Shown here: positions 1 to 8,893 of the stretch, one piece after another
How the letters are laid out: every line of letters begins with the position of its first letter
Position numbering within the stretch: the first letter of the stretch is position 1
DNA from: Viridibacterium sediminicola
GTDB taxonomy: Bacteria > Pseudomonadota > Gammaproteobacteria > Burkholderiales > Rhodocyclaceae
Assembly (NCBI RefSeq): GCF_039631295.1
Contig: NZ_JBDIVE010000002.1
Coordinates: forward strand, 62,001 to 126,000
Direction of reading: 5' to 3'
DNA length: 64,000 nucleotides
Notes under the pieces: model-generated
Seen by the model: the letters and a program-made list of their open reading frames with translations, nothing else
Told to the model about the DNA's origin: nothing
Database searches by the model: none
Made by a program: the position numbers and the translations under genes

Positions 1-1
1 A

Positions 2-2185
2 GCACAGGCAGGGCTGGATCTGGTGCCGCTCGGCGACTTCTCCTTCTACGACCAGGTGCTCGACATGAGCTTCACCCTGGGCAATCTGCCGGCCCGCGTG
101 CGGGACTTCCACGGTGATGCGCTGGACAACTACTTCCGCGTCGCGCGCGGCCGCTCGGCGGCGGGCAGCGAAGCCCACGGCGCCTGCTGCGCCGGCGTCG
201 CGGCCGGCGAGATGACCAAGTGGTTCGACACCAACTATCACTACATCGTCCCCGAATTCACGGCGGACAGCGAATTCCGCCTCGATGCCTCGCGCCTGCT
301 GCAGGAAATCGGCGAAGCGCGCGCCCTCGGCCTGCGCGCCAAGCCGGTGATCATCGGGCCGCTGAGCTATCTGTGGCTGGGCAAGGCCAAGGATGGATCC
401 AACAAGCTGGATTTGCTGCCGCGCCTGCTGCCGGCCTATGCCCAGCTGCTCGCCGTGCTCGCCGAACAAGGCGTCGAATGGCTGCAGATCGACGAACCGG
501 CCCTGGTCACCGAACTCGATGAAGACTGGCGCCACGCCTATTCGATTGCCTACCACACGCTCAAGAGCACGCCGCTCAAGCTGCTGCTGTGCAGCTACTT
601 CGGCCCCCTGCGCGAAAACCTCGAATGGGCGCTCAAGCTGCCCACGGCGGGCTTCCACCTCGACGCGCTGCGGGCGCGCGACGAAGTCCAGGCGGCGCTC
701 AACTATCTGGGCAGCCACAAGGTGCTGTCGCTGGGCGTGATCAATGGTCGCAATATCTGGAAGACCGATCTGAATGCCGTGCTCGACTGGCTGGAGCCAA
801 TCAGCGAGCGCCTGGGCGAACGTCTGTGGCTGGCGCCCTCCTGCTCCCTGCTGCATGTGCCGGTCGACCTGCGCAGCGAAACCCGGCTCGACGCCGAAGT
901 GCGCAGCTGGCTGGCCTTTGCCTGCCAGAAGCTGGAGGAACTGCAGCTGCTGGCCCGTGCGCTCAAGTCCGGACGCGAGGCCGTTGCCGGCGCGCTGGCC
1001 GAGAACCGGCAAGCCATCGCCGCGCGGCGCAGCTCAACGCGCGTTCACAACCGCCAGGTACAGGAAGCCATGGCCCGCCTGCACGACAAGCTCGGCCGCC
1101 GCCAAAGCCCCTACCCCGTGCGTGCGGCGCGGCAGGCCGCTGTGCTGCAGCTGCCCGCCTTCCCCACCACGACCATCGGCTCCTTCCCGCAGACCGCGGA
1201 AATCCGCCAGATCCGCCGCCGCTTCAAGTCCGGCGAGCTGGATGCGGCGGCCTACCAGGCAGCGATGCACGGCGAAATCGAACGCAGCGTGCGCGCCCAG
1301 GAAGCCCTGGGCCTGGATGTGCTGGTGCATGGCGAGGCGGAACGCAATGACATGGTCGAATACTTCGGCGAACAGCTCGACGGCTACGCCTTCAGCCAGG
1401 CCGGCTGGGTGCAGTCTTACGGCTCGCGCTGCGTCAAGCCGCCGATCCTGTTCGGCGACATCAGCCGCCGCCAGGCAATGACCGTGGACTGGATCCGCTA
1501 CGCCCAGTCACTCACCGACAAGCCGATGAAGGGCATGCTGACCGGCCCGGTAACGATCCTCAACTGGTCCTTCGTGCGCGACGACCAACCGCGCGCTTTC
1601 AGCTGCTTCCAGCTGGCCCTGGCGCTGCGCGAGGAAGTGCTGGATCTGGAACGCGCCGGCATCCGCGTGATCCAGATCGACGAAGCGGCGCTACGCGAAG
1701 GCCTGCCGCTGCGCAAAGCCCAGTGGCAGGCTTATCTGGAATGGGCGGTGGAAGCTTTCCGCATCACCGCCAACGGCGTGGCCGACCAGACGCAGATCCA
1801 TACCCATATGTGCTACTCGGAATTCAACGACATCATCGCTGCCATCGCCAGCATGGATGCCGACGTGATCACCATCGAAACCTCGCGCTCCGACATGGAA
1901 TTGCTCGAAGCTTTCAAAAGCTTCAAGTACCCGAACGAGATCGGCCCCGGCGTGTACGACATCCACTCGCCGAACATTCCGAGCGAGGAACACATGCTGG
2001 CGCTGATGCGCAAAGCCGCCGAACACATTCCGGCCGAGCGCCTGTGGGTCAATCCGGACTGCGGCCTCAAAACCCGCCAGTGGCCGGAGGTGATGCCGGC
2101 GCTGCGCAACATGGTGGCGGCAGCCAAGCGCTTGCGCGGCGCCGCAGAATCAGCGCGCGCGCCACTGCAAACGGCAGAGCACTGA
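2..2185 (+). CDS. metE: Cobalamin-independent methionine synthase MetE (5'-truncated by window edge)
   Basis: Transfers the methyl group of 5-methyltetrahydropteroyl-polyglutamate to homocysteine, the last step of methionine synthesis. The frame is open from base 2 with family-typical residues (AGLDLVPLGDFSFYDQVLD), so the first roughly 60 residues lie outside the window; the GTG at 23 is an internal valine, not the start. Both halves of the duplicated TIM-barrel fold are present. The C-terminal half carries the zinc ligands expected from E. coli MetE: the His and Cys of THMCYSEFND and the Cys of NPDCGLKTR near the end. The last 36 bases overlap the convergent DUF4255 gene. Promoter and any leader are not visible. 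Confidence 0.97.
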   Translation, partial: AQAGLDLVPLGDFSFYDQVLDMSFTLGNLPARVRDFHGDALDNYFRVARGRSAAGSEAHGACCAGVAAGEMTKWFDTNYHYIVPEFTADSEFRLDASRLLQEIGEARALGLRAKPVIIGPLSYLWLGKAKDGSNKLDLLPRLLPAYAQLLAVLAEQGVEWLQIDEPALVTELDEDWRHAYSIAYHTLKSTPLKLLLCSYFGPLRENLEWALKLPTAGFHLDALRARDEVQAALNYLGSHKVLSLGVINGRNIWKTDLNAVLDWLEPISERLGERLWLAPSCSLLHVPVDLRSETRLDAEVRSWLAFACQKLEELQLLARALKSGREAVAGALAENRQAIAARRSSTRVHNRQVQEAMARLHDKLGRRQSPYPVRAARQAAVLQLPAFPTTTIGSFPQTAEIRQIRRRFKSGELDAAAYQAAMHGEIERSVRAQEALGLDVLVHGEAERNDMVEYFGEQLDGYAFSQAGWVQSYGSRCVKPPILFGDISRRQAMTVDWIRYAQSLTDKPMKGMLTGPVTILNWSFVRDDQPRAFSCFQLALALREEVLDLERAGIRVIQIDEAALREGLPLRKAQWQAYLEWAVEAFRITANGVADQTQIHTHMCYSEFNDIIAAIASMDADVITIETSRSDMELLEAFKSFKYPNEIGPGVYDIHSPNIPSEEHMLALMRKAAEHIPAERLWVNPDCGLKTRQWPEVMPALRNMVAAAKRLRGAAESARAPLQTAEH

Positions 2186-2659
2186 GGGCTGGTAGCGGCC
2201 ACCGTGGGCACGCCACAACTCGTTCATCGCAGCAAAACTGATATCTTCAAAAGCGAGATTCAGTGTTGCTGCCTGAGCTTTGGCGTCACCAGGCGCCTCA
2301 CTCAGAACAGGATGGGTCTGGATGAAATGGATGGCCTGCGAGAGCGTGCGCAGGCCCTCAATGTAATTGCTCGCGCTGAAATTGGCGCTACACAAGACAC
2401 TCAGGCTCAAATTCGCGTAAGCGGCATCGTCGTCTGCGCGCCCCTCTTGATGCGCCGCCGTAAAAGCCATTTTTTGCAGGTGGCGCTCACAATTGATGCC
2501 GGCCAGACTCAACACCAGTTTGTTGGCACAGGCAGGCGTAGCGCTACCATCCAATCCCAGCACCTCGCCCAGCGCAACGATCTCTTCAGCGACATCGAAG
2601 CGCTGCCTCAGATACTGGTTCAGCTGCTTCTGCAATTGCGACAAAGCCTGTTCGATCAT
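2150..2659 (-). CDS. DUF4255 (Pvc16 N-terminal-like) family protein
   Basis: A 169-residue protein that I place in the DUF4255 family. Family members are best known as Pvc16/Afp16-type tube-terminator proteins of extracellular contractile injection systems. Supporting features are the start MIEQALSQLQKQLNQYL, the central NKLVLSLAGI and YANLSLSVLCSANFS segments, the SQAIHFIQTHPVLS segment and the ending YQPSVLCRLQW. The start at 2659 is chosen over an upstream ATG at 2686 because GGGGAG sits about 6 bases before it. It follows pseG by 29 bases and is the last gene of the nonulosonate operon; its tail overlaps convergent metE by 36 bases. No other contractile-system gene is in the window, so it is an orphan here. 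Assignment is by recognised sequence pattern only. Confidence 0.65.
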   Translation of the reverse strand: MIEQALSQLQKQLNQYLRQRFDVAEEIVALGEVLGLDGSATPACANKLVLSLAGINCERHLQKMAFTAAHQEGRADDDAAYANLSLSVLCSANFSASNYIEGLRTLSQAIHFIQTHPVLSEAPGDAKAQAATLNLAFEDISFAAMNELWRAHGGRYQPSVLCRLQWRAR

Positions 2660-2688
2660 GCTGCGCTCCCCTGTCCTGTCCCGCAAAG

Positions 2689-3669
2689 CTATCCATCCAA
2701 TATTGCAGCCGCCACACGGACCGCGCCGTCACCATCACACAACTGTCCCATTTGCATCGACATCGCCTGCACGCGATCTGGTGTAGCCAGCAGTTCACGC
2801 ATACAGGCAAGCAAGCGCGCCGCTTGAAAATCCTGCGCACTGCCCAGATCAATGCCGGCACCTGCCGCGTCAATGGCCTGCGCAATCGGCCGCTGATTCT
2901 CAGCGAGCGACAACATGATGCCGGGCAAGGAAAGCACGGCGCGCTCCCAGCTCATCGATCCACTTGCTCCGATGAAGAAATCAGCATCGCGCATCCACAC
3001 TGCCATAGTGTCAACGGCTACACCAAGCCTCACTTGAGGATCGTGCGCCCAGCGCTGACGTAAGGTATCGATATGTGGACTGGCAGCGCCGACAACGACA
3101 TCCAGCACCAGCTGAGGAAACGCTGCGGAGATCAGCGCCACAATCTGACCCGTGACGTTGTCCGGATCGCCCCCGCCTAAGCACACCAACACGCGCTCGA
3201 TCTTGCCGCTACGTGGCGCGAGCTGCACGCGCGCTTCGGCAAAAGCCCGGCGCAGCAAAGCGTAGCGAGGTCCAAGCAGCTGACGGCAGCGCTCAGGAAC
3301 GGAAGCTTCCCGGCGCGCGGCAGCCAGATTCTGATCCAGAAACAGATCGCAGTCGTGCCAACGACCGGCCAGATCATCAATCACGAAAATGCTTTTCGCA
3401 TTGCCGCGCTGCGCGCGCTCCCACTGCGCCTCAAGACCGTAATGATCGACAATCAGCCAGTCGCAGGCCGGCAACACGCCTTCGCGCTGCAGCGACTGCA
3501 CAGCGAAGCCGGCTTGCTCTATCGCAGCAAAAGCATTGCCGACAAGGGGGCGACTGTGAAACACGACTTCAGCGCCACGTTCGCGCAAGGCCTGTGCCAG
3601 AGCCAGACAGCGCATCACATGGCCGTGGCCGATCTGTGCCGAAGCGTCGGCGCGAATGCGGATTTTCAT
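2689..3669 (-). CDS. pseG: UDP-2,4-diacetamido-2,4,6-trideoxy-beta-L-altropyranose hydrolase (PseG)
   Basis: Removes UDP from the altrose intermediate of pseudaminic acid synthesis, giving the free 2,4-diacetamido sugar used by the synthase. The 326-residue protein has the GT-B-like fold signature of PseG: MKIRIRADASAQIGHGHVMRCLALAQAL at the N-terminus (a nucleotide-sugar hydrolase glycine/histidine motif) and FIGASGSMSWERAVLSLP in the C-terminal nucleotide-binding half. It starts 5 bases after the aminotransferase stop. The following synthase gene (pseI) and the acetyltransferase gene (pseH) usual for this pathway are not adjacent and are not found in the window. Confidence 0.88.
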   Translation of the reverse strand: MKIRIRADASAQIGHGHVMRCLALAQALRERGAEVVFHSRPLVGNAFAAIEQAGFAVQSLQREGVLPACDWLIVDHYGLEAQWERAQRGNAKSIFVIDDLAGRWHDCDLFLDQNLAAARREASVPERCRQLLGPRYALLRRAFAEARVQLAPRSGKIERVLVCLGGGDPDNVTGQIVALISAAFPQLVLDVVVGAASPHIDTLRQRWAHDPQVRLGVAVDTMAVWMRDADFFIGASGSMSWERAVLSLPGIMLSLAENQRPIAQAIDAAGAGIDLGSAQDFQAARLLACMRELLATPDRVQAMSMQMGQLCDGDGAVRVAAAILDG

Positions 3670-3674
3670 GGCGC

Positions 3675-4964
3675 TTAACGCAGCTTAAACAGCGGCTCCA
3701 GCGGCGCGCAGCGCAACAGGGTTTCCAGCTTGCCATCCAGGACGGCGCTGTGCAGGATGGGCAGCACTTCGTCGTACACCGCCAGCAGGCGATCCACATC
3801 CGCTTCCGAATGCGCGTAGCTGATGTTGTGCGTACCCAGGGTCAGCACGCCGCGCGCAAACATCTCTTGCAGGAACAGGGTCTTGATCTGCCACATACTG
3901 TAGCGCGGCGTATCGCGCAACAGCAGGAAGGACCAGGTGGCGTCGCCCGCGACGCTGGCAAACTCGCCGATGCCGTGGCGTTCCACGCGCGCTTGCAGAC
4001 CGGCCTTGATGCGTGCGCCACGCGTCTGCAGGGTGGCGATCACCGGCTCGCGCTGCAACTTTTCCAGCGTGGCCTTGGCCGCCGCCAGCGACAGCAGCTC
4101 GCCGCCAAAGGTGAAGGAGAAGAAGATCTCTTCCATCATCTGCATGTATTCGGCTTTGCCGCACACGGCGGAGACCGGGTAGCCGTTGGCCATGCCCTTG
4201 CCGAAGGTGGCCAGATCCGGCGTCACGCCAAAGCGTGCCTGTGCGCCGCCCAGCTCATAGCGGAAGCCGGTGATGGTTTCGTCGAACACCAGCAAGGCGC
4301 CGTGGCGATGGGCGATGTCACGCACCGCTTCGAGATAGCCCGGCAATGGTTCGGCGACATTCATCGGTTCGAGAATGACAGCGGCAAATTCATCCTTGTG
4401 CGCGGCCAGCAGCTTGTCCAGCGCCTCGGCATCGTTGTAGGGGAAGTTGTGGGTCAGCGCACGCACCGCTTCCGGCACACCGCGATGGCGCGCCGTGCTG
4501 CCGATGTACCAGTCCTGCCAGCCGTGGTAACCACACACCGCCACGCGCTCGCGCCCGGTATGGGCACGCGCCACGCGGATCGCCCCGGCCGTCGCGTCGG
4601 AGCCGTTCTTGCCGAAGCGCGTCATCTCGGCGCAGGGCACACACTCGGCGAGCTTCTCGGCCACTTCCATCTCCAGCCGGTGCGGCAGCGAGAAGATCAC
4701 GCCATTGTCGAGCTGGCTGCGCACCGCAGCGGTGACATCCGGGTCCTTGTAGCCGAGGGTGACGGCGGCCAGGCTCATCACGAAGTCGAGGTACTCGTTG
4801 CCGTCGACATCGCGCACATGGCTGCCTTCACCGCTGTCAATGAAGTACGGCGATACGCCAAACGGGTATTGCGTGCGGCTCTTGCTGAAGGTCTGCGAAC
4901 CGAGGGGAATGGTGCGCAAGGCGCGCTCCAGCAGCAACTCGGACTGGTGATAGCGTTCGGACAT
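3675..4964 (-). CDS. Class III (glutamate-1-semialdehyde aminomutase-like) PLP aminotransferase
   Basis: A 429-residue fold-type I PLP enzyme of the glutamate-1-semialdehyde 2,1-aminomutase group. Visible marks are the N-terminal DVDGNEYLDFVMSLAAVTLGY substrate segment, GYHGWQDWY, the VFDETITGFR cofactor-binding Asp/Glu region and the TFGKGMANGYP segment with the probable Schiff-base lysine. A strong AGGAGA site precedes the ATG. Its place between a cytidylyltransferase and pseG argues against a haem role and for sugar modification, as seen for related aminotransferases in nonulosonate and spore-coat polysaccharide clusters. The exact substrate cannot be read from sequence. Confidence 0.85.
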   Translation of the reverse strand: MSERYHQSELLLERALRTIPLGSQTFSKSRTQYPFGVSPYFIDSGEGSHVRDVDGNEYLDFVMSLAAVTLGYKDPDVTAAVRSQLDNGVIFSLPHRLEMEVAEKLAECVPCAEMTRFGKNGSDATAGAIRVARAHTGRERVAVCGYHGWQDWYIGSTARHRGVPEAVRALTHNFPYNDAEALDKLLAAHKDEFAAVILEPMNVAEPLPGYLEAVRDIAHRHGALLVFDETITGFRYELGGAQARFGVTPDLATFGKGMANGYPVSAVCGKAEYMQMMEEIFFSFTFGGELLSLAAAKATLEKLQREPVIATLQTRGARIKAGLQARVERHGIGEFASVAGDATWSFLLLRDTPRYSMWQIKTLFLQEMFARGVLTLGTHNISYAHSEADVDRLLAVYDEVLPILHSAVLDGKLETLLRCAPLEPLFKLR

Positions 4965-5015
4965 GATGACTCTCCTGCAAAAGCGGTGACGCGCCCGGCG
5001 GGCGCAGGCAATCGG

Positions 5016-5792
5016 CTAAGACTGTGCTGGCGCAGCGCGCTGCGCCTGATCCGCCGCCAGGGACTTGGCCAGCCCCTCGTTGCGACGGTGCGAAGTGTTC
5101 CAGGTGCGCAGCTCGGGCTGCGCGTCGAGCAGGCGCAGCACATCGTGCATGTCGAACTGCGGCTTCTGCGCGTACAGCGCAGCGTAGATTTTCTCGACCA
5201 GTTCAAGGTCGTCCGGTTCGTCGACGGTCCAGCGCAAAGCGGAAAGATCGACCGCCGAGCTCAGCACTTCGACGTGAAATTGGGCGCGCCGATTGACGAT
5301 GTAGAGCGTCACATGCTCGCGCTCCGAGCCCTGCTGCGCCTCGCGCCAGGCTTGCTCCAGCACTGCAAAGCGGATGACTTCGGCATCCAGACCATCAGGA
5401 AAACTCGCCGGATTGGCGTTCGTCGTGTAATCCGCCGCCTGCGCCAGATGCAGCGCGATCAGCTGATCGATCAGTGCCGGGTCGGTCAGCGGGCAATCGG
5501 CGGTCAGGCGCAGCACATGCTCCGGCGCATGGGGACGCGCCGCCTGCACGAAGCGATCGAGCACATCGTCGAGCGAGCCGCGATAACAGTCGATGCCCAG
5601 TTCGCGACAGCAGGCTTCGATGGCATCGTCGCTGGCATCGCGCGAGGTAGCGACGATCAGCTTGTCGATGCGCTGTGCGTGCTGCAAACGCTCGATCTGG
5701 CGCGCCAGCATCGGCACGCCCAGCACGGGGCGCAATACCTTGCCGGGCAGTCGGGTCGAAGACATGCGCGCTTGGAGGATGGCAAGAATCAT
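5016..5792 (-). CDS. SpsF/PseF-like cytidylyltransferase
   Basis: Nucleotidyltransferase of the CMP-sugar synthetase type (GT-A fold), probably making the CMP-activated nonulosonic acid used by the MAF glycosyltransferase. The N-terminal ILAILQARMSSTRLPGKVL is the CTP-binding signature (QAR...LPGK). RLTADCPLTDPALIDQLI supplies the metal-binding Asp region. The ATG at 5792 is preferred because the motif begins directly there; a GTG at 5840 would overlap the preceding gene. About 258 residues. It is separated from the aminotransferase by 51 bases and from the aldo/keto reductase by 20. SpsF-like proteins are also found with atypical nonulosonates, so calling it PseF would go beyond the evidence. 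Confidence 0.82.
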   Translation of the reverse strand: MILAILQARMSSTRLPGKVLRPVLGVPMLARQIERLQHAQRIDKLIVATSRDASDDAIEACCRELGIDCYRGSLDDVLDRFVQAARPHAPEHVLRLTADCPLTDPALIDQLIALHLAQAADYTTNANPASFPDGLDAEVIRFAVLEQAWREAQQGSEREHVTLYIVNRRAQFHVEVLSSAVDLSALRWTVDEPDDLELVEKIYAALYAQKPQFDMHDVLRLLDAQPELRTWNTSHRRNEGLAKSLAADQAQRAAPAQS

Positions 5793-5812
5793 GCGTCTAG
5801 GTCTCGTAGAAA

Positions 5813-6697
5813 TCAGTTCGGGCGTGTCACATCGCGCCACTGGCGCGGGTCGAGTGCCTTGCTGTCACTGCAGGCAAAGCTTGCCCAGTCGCAATCAGCC
5901 GGCGTGGCGAAAGCCTCCAGGCACTGCTGCAATTCCTGCTCGCGGGTGACTCCGATGACGGCAAGTTCCAGCGCCGTCTGTGCCGCGGCCCAGGCCAGCG
6001 CCAGCGACAGGGTATCGCGGCCGCGCGCCTGCGCTGCGCTTTGCAGCCGCTGCAAGGGCTGCAGCAAGGCGCCCAGCTGTGGCGGCAGACGTTCGGGGCT
6101 GAGACTCACCACGCCTTGCAGCAGGAGCGAGCGCGCCTGCACTTTCACGCCACGGGCCACCAGTTGTTCAAGCGTGCCGCTGGCGAGCAGACGCTGATCG
6201 AACACGCTGCAGGGTAGCTGGATCCAGTCCGGCTGGTAGCGCGCCAGCAGCGCTTCGATCTCGCCCTGCTCATAGACCGAGACGCCGATGCTGCCGACCA
6301 GGCCGGCCGCACGTTGCTGTAGCAACCAGTCCCACAGCGCGTCGCCTTCGGCGCCCAGCAAATCGCCTACCGAATGCAGGAGCAAGGCATCAAGCCGCTC
6401 GCGACGCAGGCGCGTGAGGCTGTTATCGAGGCTGCGCGGGGCGAGCGCGAGTGCTGATTGCTCGGCTAGCGTCGGCAGCAGCTTGCTGCAGATCGAAAAA
6501 TAAGGATCGCCGGCGAGCAGTTCGCCCAGGCGCGTTTCGGCATTGCCATAAGCCGCAGCGGTGTCGAGCCACTGCACGCCCTGATCATGCGCGCAGCGCA
6601 GGATGCGCTCGGCTTCGCGGTCGCTGATGCAGCCAGCCTGATTGGTCAGGCCGTAGTCGAGCCCGAATTGCACCGTGCCCAGAGCGATGGCCGGCAT
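5813..6697 (-). CDS. Aldo/keto reductase family oxidoreductase
   Basis: An NAD(P)H-dependent (beta/alpha)8-barrel reductase of about 294 residues. The N-terminus GTVQFGLDYGLTN and the catalytic stretch VQWLDTAAAYGNAE (Asp and Tyr) are typical, with the active-site Lys in SKLLP and the His in LLHSVGDL. The NADP-binding C-terminal region contains AVIGVTREQEL. The start at 6697 is one base after the pseC stop, so expression is coupled. In this operon it probably reduces a keto or aldehyde sugar intermediate. Such reductases occur in some nonulosonate and surface-sugar loci but are not part of the classical six-step Pse pathway. Confidence 0.85.
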   Translation of the reverse strand: MPAIALGTVQFGLDYGLTNQAGCISDREAERILRCAHDQGVQWLDTAAAYGNAETRLGELLAGDPYFSICSKLLPTLAEQSALALAPRSLDNSLTRLRRERLDALLLHSVGDLLGAEGDALWDWLLQQRAAGLVGSIGVSVYEQGEIEALLARYQPDWIQLPCSVFDQRLLASGTLEQLVARGVKVQARSLLLQGVVSLSPERLPPQLGALLQPLQRLQSAAQARGRDTLSLALAWAAAQTALELAVIGVTREQELQQCLEAFATPADCDWASFACSDSKALDPRQWRDVTRPN

Positions 6698-6698
6698 T

Positions 6699-7862
6699 TC
6701 ATTGCTCCGCTTCGAGTGCCTGACGCAAGCTGGCCAGCACGCGGTCCTGATCGGCATCGCTCAGCGCCGCGTGCAGGGGGAGCGACAAGGTGCGCTCGTA
6801 ATACGCCTCGGCGAGCGGGAAGTCGCCGCGCTTGAAGCCCGAGCGCATGTAGTCCGGCTGCAAATGCACCGGGATGTAATGCACCTGGACGAAGATGCCG
6901 TCAGCGCGCAAGGCATCAAAGACATGGCGGCGCACCGTACCATCGGCGAGCAGAACCGGATACAGGTGGAAGGCGGAACTCCCCTCGGGCGCCTGCCAGG
7001 GAATCTGCACGTCATAGTTCTGCAAGAGACTGTCGTAACGTGCGGCCAACTCGCGGCGACGCGCCAGAAAGCGGTCGACCTTGGCCAGCTGCGACAGACC
7101 GAGCGCAGCGGAGAGATCGGTCATGCGGTAATTGAAGCCTAGCGCATGCTGCTCGTAGTACCAGGCGCCCTCTTCCTGGCGGAACAGATTCTCCGGCTCG
7201 CGGGTGATGCCATGGCTGCGCAGCAGTTGCACCGCGCGATGCAGGGCCACGTCGTCGGTGACGATCATGCCGCCCTCGCCAGTGGTGAGGATCTTCACCG
7301 GATGAAAACTGAAGATCGTGCAATCGGCCTCGGCCAGACTGCCGATGCGGCGACCACGGTAATCGGCGCCGAAACTGTGCGAAGCGTCTTCGATCAGACG
7401 AAAGCCGTAACGCGCCTTAAGCTGGGCGAGCGCGCGCCAGTCGCAAGGCTGACCGGCGAAATCGACGGCGACGATGACATCCGGCAAACGCCCGCGCTGC
7501 TCGGCCTTAGCAAGCTTCTCGCTGAGCGCGTCGATGGACAGGCAATAGGTACGCGGATCGATGTCGACAAAATCGACGCTGGCGCCGCAGTAGCGCGCGC
7601 AGTTGGCCGAGGCGACGAAGGTATTGGTCGAGGTCCACAAGCGCATGCCGCGCTCCAGGCCCATCGCCAGACAGGCCAGGTGCAGCGCCGCGGTAGCGCT
7701 GCTGACGGCCGTCGCGTAGCTGGCGCCGCAGTAGCTGGCGGCGGCCTGCTCGAAGCGCGGAATCGTCGGCCCCTGGGTCAGCCAGTCACCACGCAGCACC
7801 GCCTCGACGGCAGCTACGTCATCGTCTTCGATCAATTGTCGACCGTAGGAGATGGAACTCAT
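6699..7862 (-). CDS. pseC: UDP-4-amino-4,6-dideoxy-N-acetyl-beta-L-altrosamine transaminase (PseC)
   Basis: PLP-dependent DegT/DnrJ/EryC1/StrS aminotransferase that puts the 4-amino group on the PseB product. It has 387 residues. The start region SYGRQLIEDDDVAAVEAVL and GDWLTQGP are PseC-typical. EDASHSFGADYRG holds the cofactor Asp, and FSFHPVKILTTGEGG holds the Schiff-base lysine. The ATG at 7862 has TGGAG upstream at suitable spacing; an earlier in-frame ATG at 7883 overlaps the pseB stop. It lies between pseB (17-base gap) and the aldo/keto reductase. Confidence 0.92.
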   Translation of the reverse strand: MSSISYGRQLIEDDDVAAVEAVLRGDWLTQGPTIPRFEQAAASYCGASYATAVSSATAALHLACLAMGLERGMRLWTSTNTFVASANCARYCGASVDFVDIDPRTYCLSIDALSEKLAKAEQRGRLPDVIVAVDFAGQPCDWRALAQLKARYGFRLIEDASHSFGADYRGRRIGSLAEADCTIFSFHPVKILTTGEGGMIVTDDVALHRAVQLLRSHGITREPENLFRQEEGAWYYEQHALGFNYRMTDLSAALGLSQLAKVDRFLARRRELAARYDSLLQNYDVQIPWQAPEGSSAFHLYPVLLADGTVRRHVFDALRADGIFVQVHYIPVHLQPDYMRSGFKRGDFPLAEAYYERTLSLPLHAALSDADQDRVLASLRQALEAEQ

Positions 7863-7879
7863 CGTGCGTACTCCATCCA

Positions 7880-8893
7880 TCAAATCGCGCGCCGCTCCAC
7901 GGTGGTCGAATCAATGAGCTTGTGAATGTCGTCAACCGACAGGAAATGCGGGTTGGTGCCGGAGTTGTACTCCCAACCCTCTTCGATAGCCTTGCCACGC
8001 TCGCCGGTGCCGTCATTGAAATAGCTCGGCTGGGCGAAGAAAGCGATGCTCGGCGTGATCACATAGTGATCGGGAAACTCGATGGTGTGATGCGAATCGT
8101 CCGCCGGCACCATGATCTCGTGCAGCTTCTCGCCGGGCCGGATGCCGACGATGCGCGTCGGCAGATGCGGCGCAATGGCGGCGGCCAGATCGGTGATGCG
8201 CGAGGAGGGAATCTTCGGCACGAAGATCTCGCCGCCGTGCATGCGCGCGAGGTTCTTGATGACGAATTCCACACCCTGCTGCAAGGTGATCCAGAAGCGC
8301 GTCATGCGCTCATCGGTAATCGGCAATTCCTTGGCGCCGTCGCGGATCAGCTTCTGGAAAAAGGGCACCACCGAACCACGCGAGCCGACCACATTGCCAT
8401 AACGCACCACCGCAAAGCGGGTGCTGCGCCCGCCGACGATGTTGTTGGCGGAAACGAACAGCTTGTCCGAGGCCAGCTTGGTCGCGCCATAGAGATTGAT
8501 CGGGTTGGCGGCCTTGTCGGTCGACAGCGCAATCACCCGCTCGACTTCGTTCTCGATGCAGGCATTGATGACGTTCTGCGCGCCGATGATATTGGTCTTG
8601 ATGCACTCCATCGGATTGTATTCAGCCGCCGGCACCTGCTTGAGCGCAGCGGCGTGAATGACGATGTCCACATCGCGGAAAGCCTGCCGGGTGCGCTCGG
8701 CATCACGCACATCGCCGAGAAAGAAACGCATGCGCGAGTCGGGGAACTCCTGCTGCATCTCGTACTGTTTGAGCTCGTCACGCGAGTACACCACGATGCG
8801 GCGCGGATTGCCCGATTCGAGCAAGGTGCGCACGAAGGCGCGGCCAAAGGAGCCCGTCCCACCGGTGATGAGAATCGACTTGCCATCAATCAT
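7880..8893 (-). CDS. pseB: UDP-N-acetylglucosamine 4,6-dehydratase, inverting (PseB)
   Basis: First enzyme of pseudaminic acid synthesis: dehydrates and C5-epimerises UDP-GlcNAc to the 4-keto-6-deoxy-L-arabino sugar. The 337-residue extended SDR has the NAD-binding motif SILITGGTGSFGRAF near residues 6-20. The catalytic region LSTDKAANPINLYGATK shows Asp and Lys replacing the usual SDR Tyr pattern, as expected for the PseB/FlaA1 group. Its ATG overlaps the stop of the MAF gene (ATGA, 4 bases), which indicates translational coupling. Confidence 0.94.
   Translation of the reverse strand: MIDGKSILITGGTGSFGRAFVRTLLESGNPRRIVVYSRDELKQYEMQQEFPDSRMRFFLGDVRDAERTRQAFRDVDIVIHAAALKQVPAAEYNPMECIKTNIIGAQNVINACIENEVERVIALSTDKAANPINLYGATKLASDKLFVSANNIVGGRSTRFAVVRYGNVVGSRGSVVPFFQKLIRDGAKELPITDERMTRFWITLQQGVEFVIKNLARMHGGEIFVPKIPSSRITDLAAAIAPHLPTRIVGIRPGEKLHEIMVPADDSHHTIEFPDHYVITPSIAFFAQPSYFNDGTGERGKAIEEGWEYNSGTNPHFLSVDDIHKLIDSTTVERRAI

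Noticed and set aside
3213..6197. A very long plus-strand open frame (994 codons) antisense to pseG, the aminotransferase and the cytidylyltransferase
   Set aside because: It has no recognisable motifs and is Arg/Gln/Ala-rich. The minus-strand genes beneath it have clear family motifs and ribosome-binding sites, so it is a by-product of GC-rich codon use.
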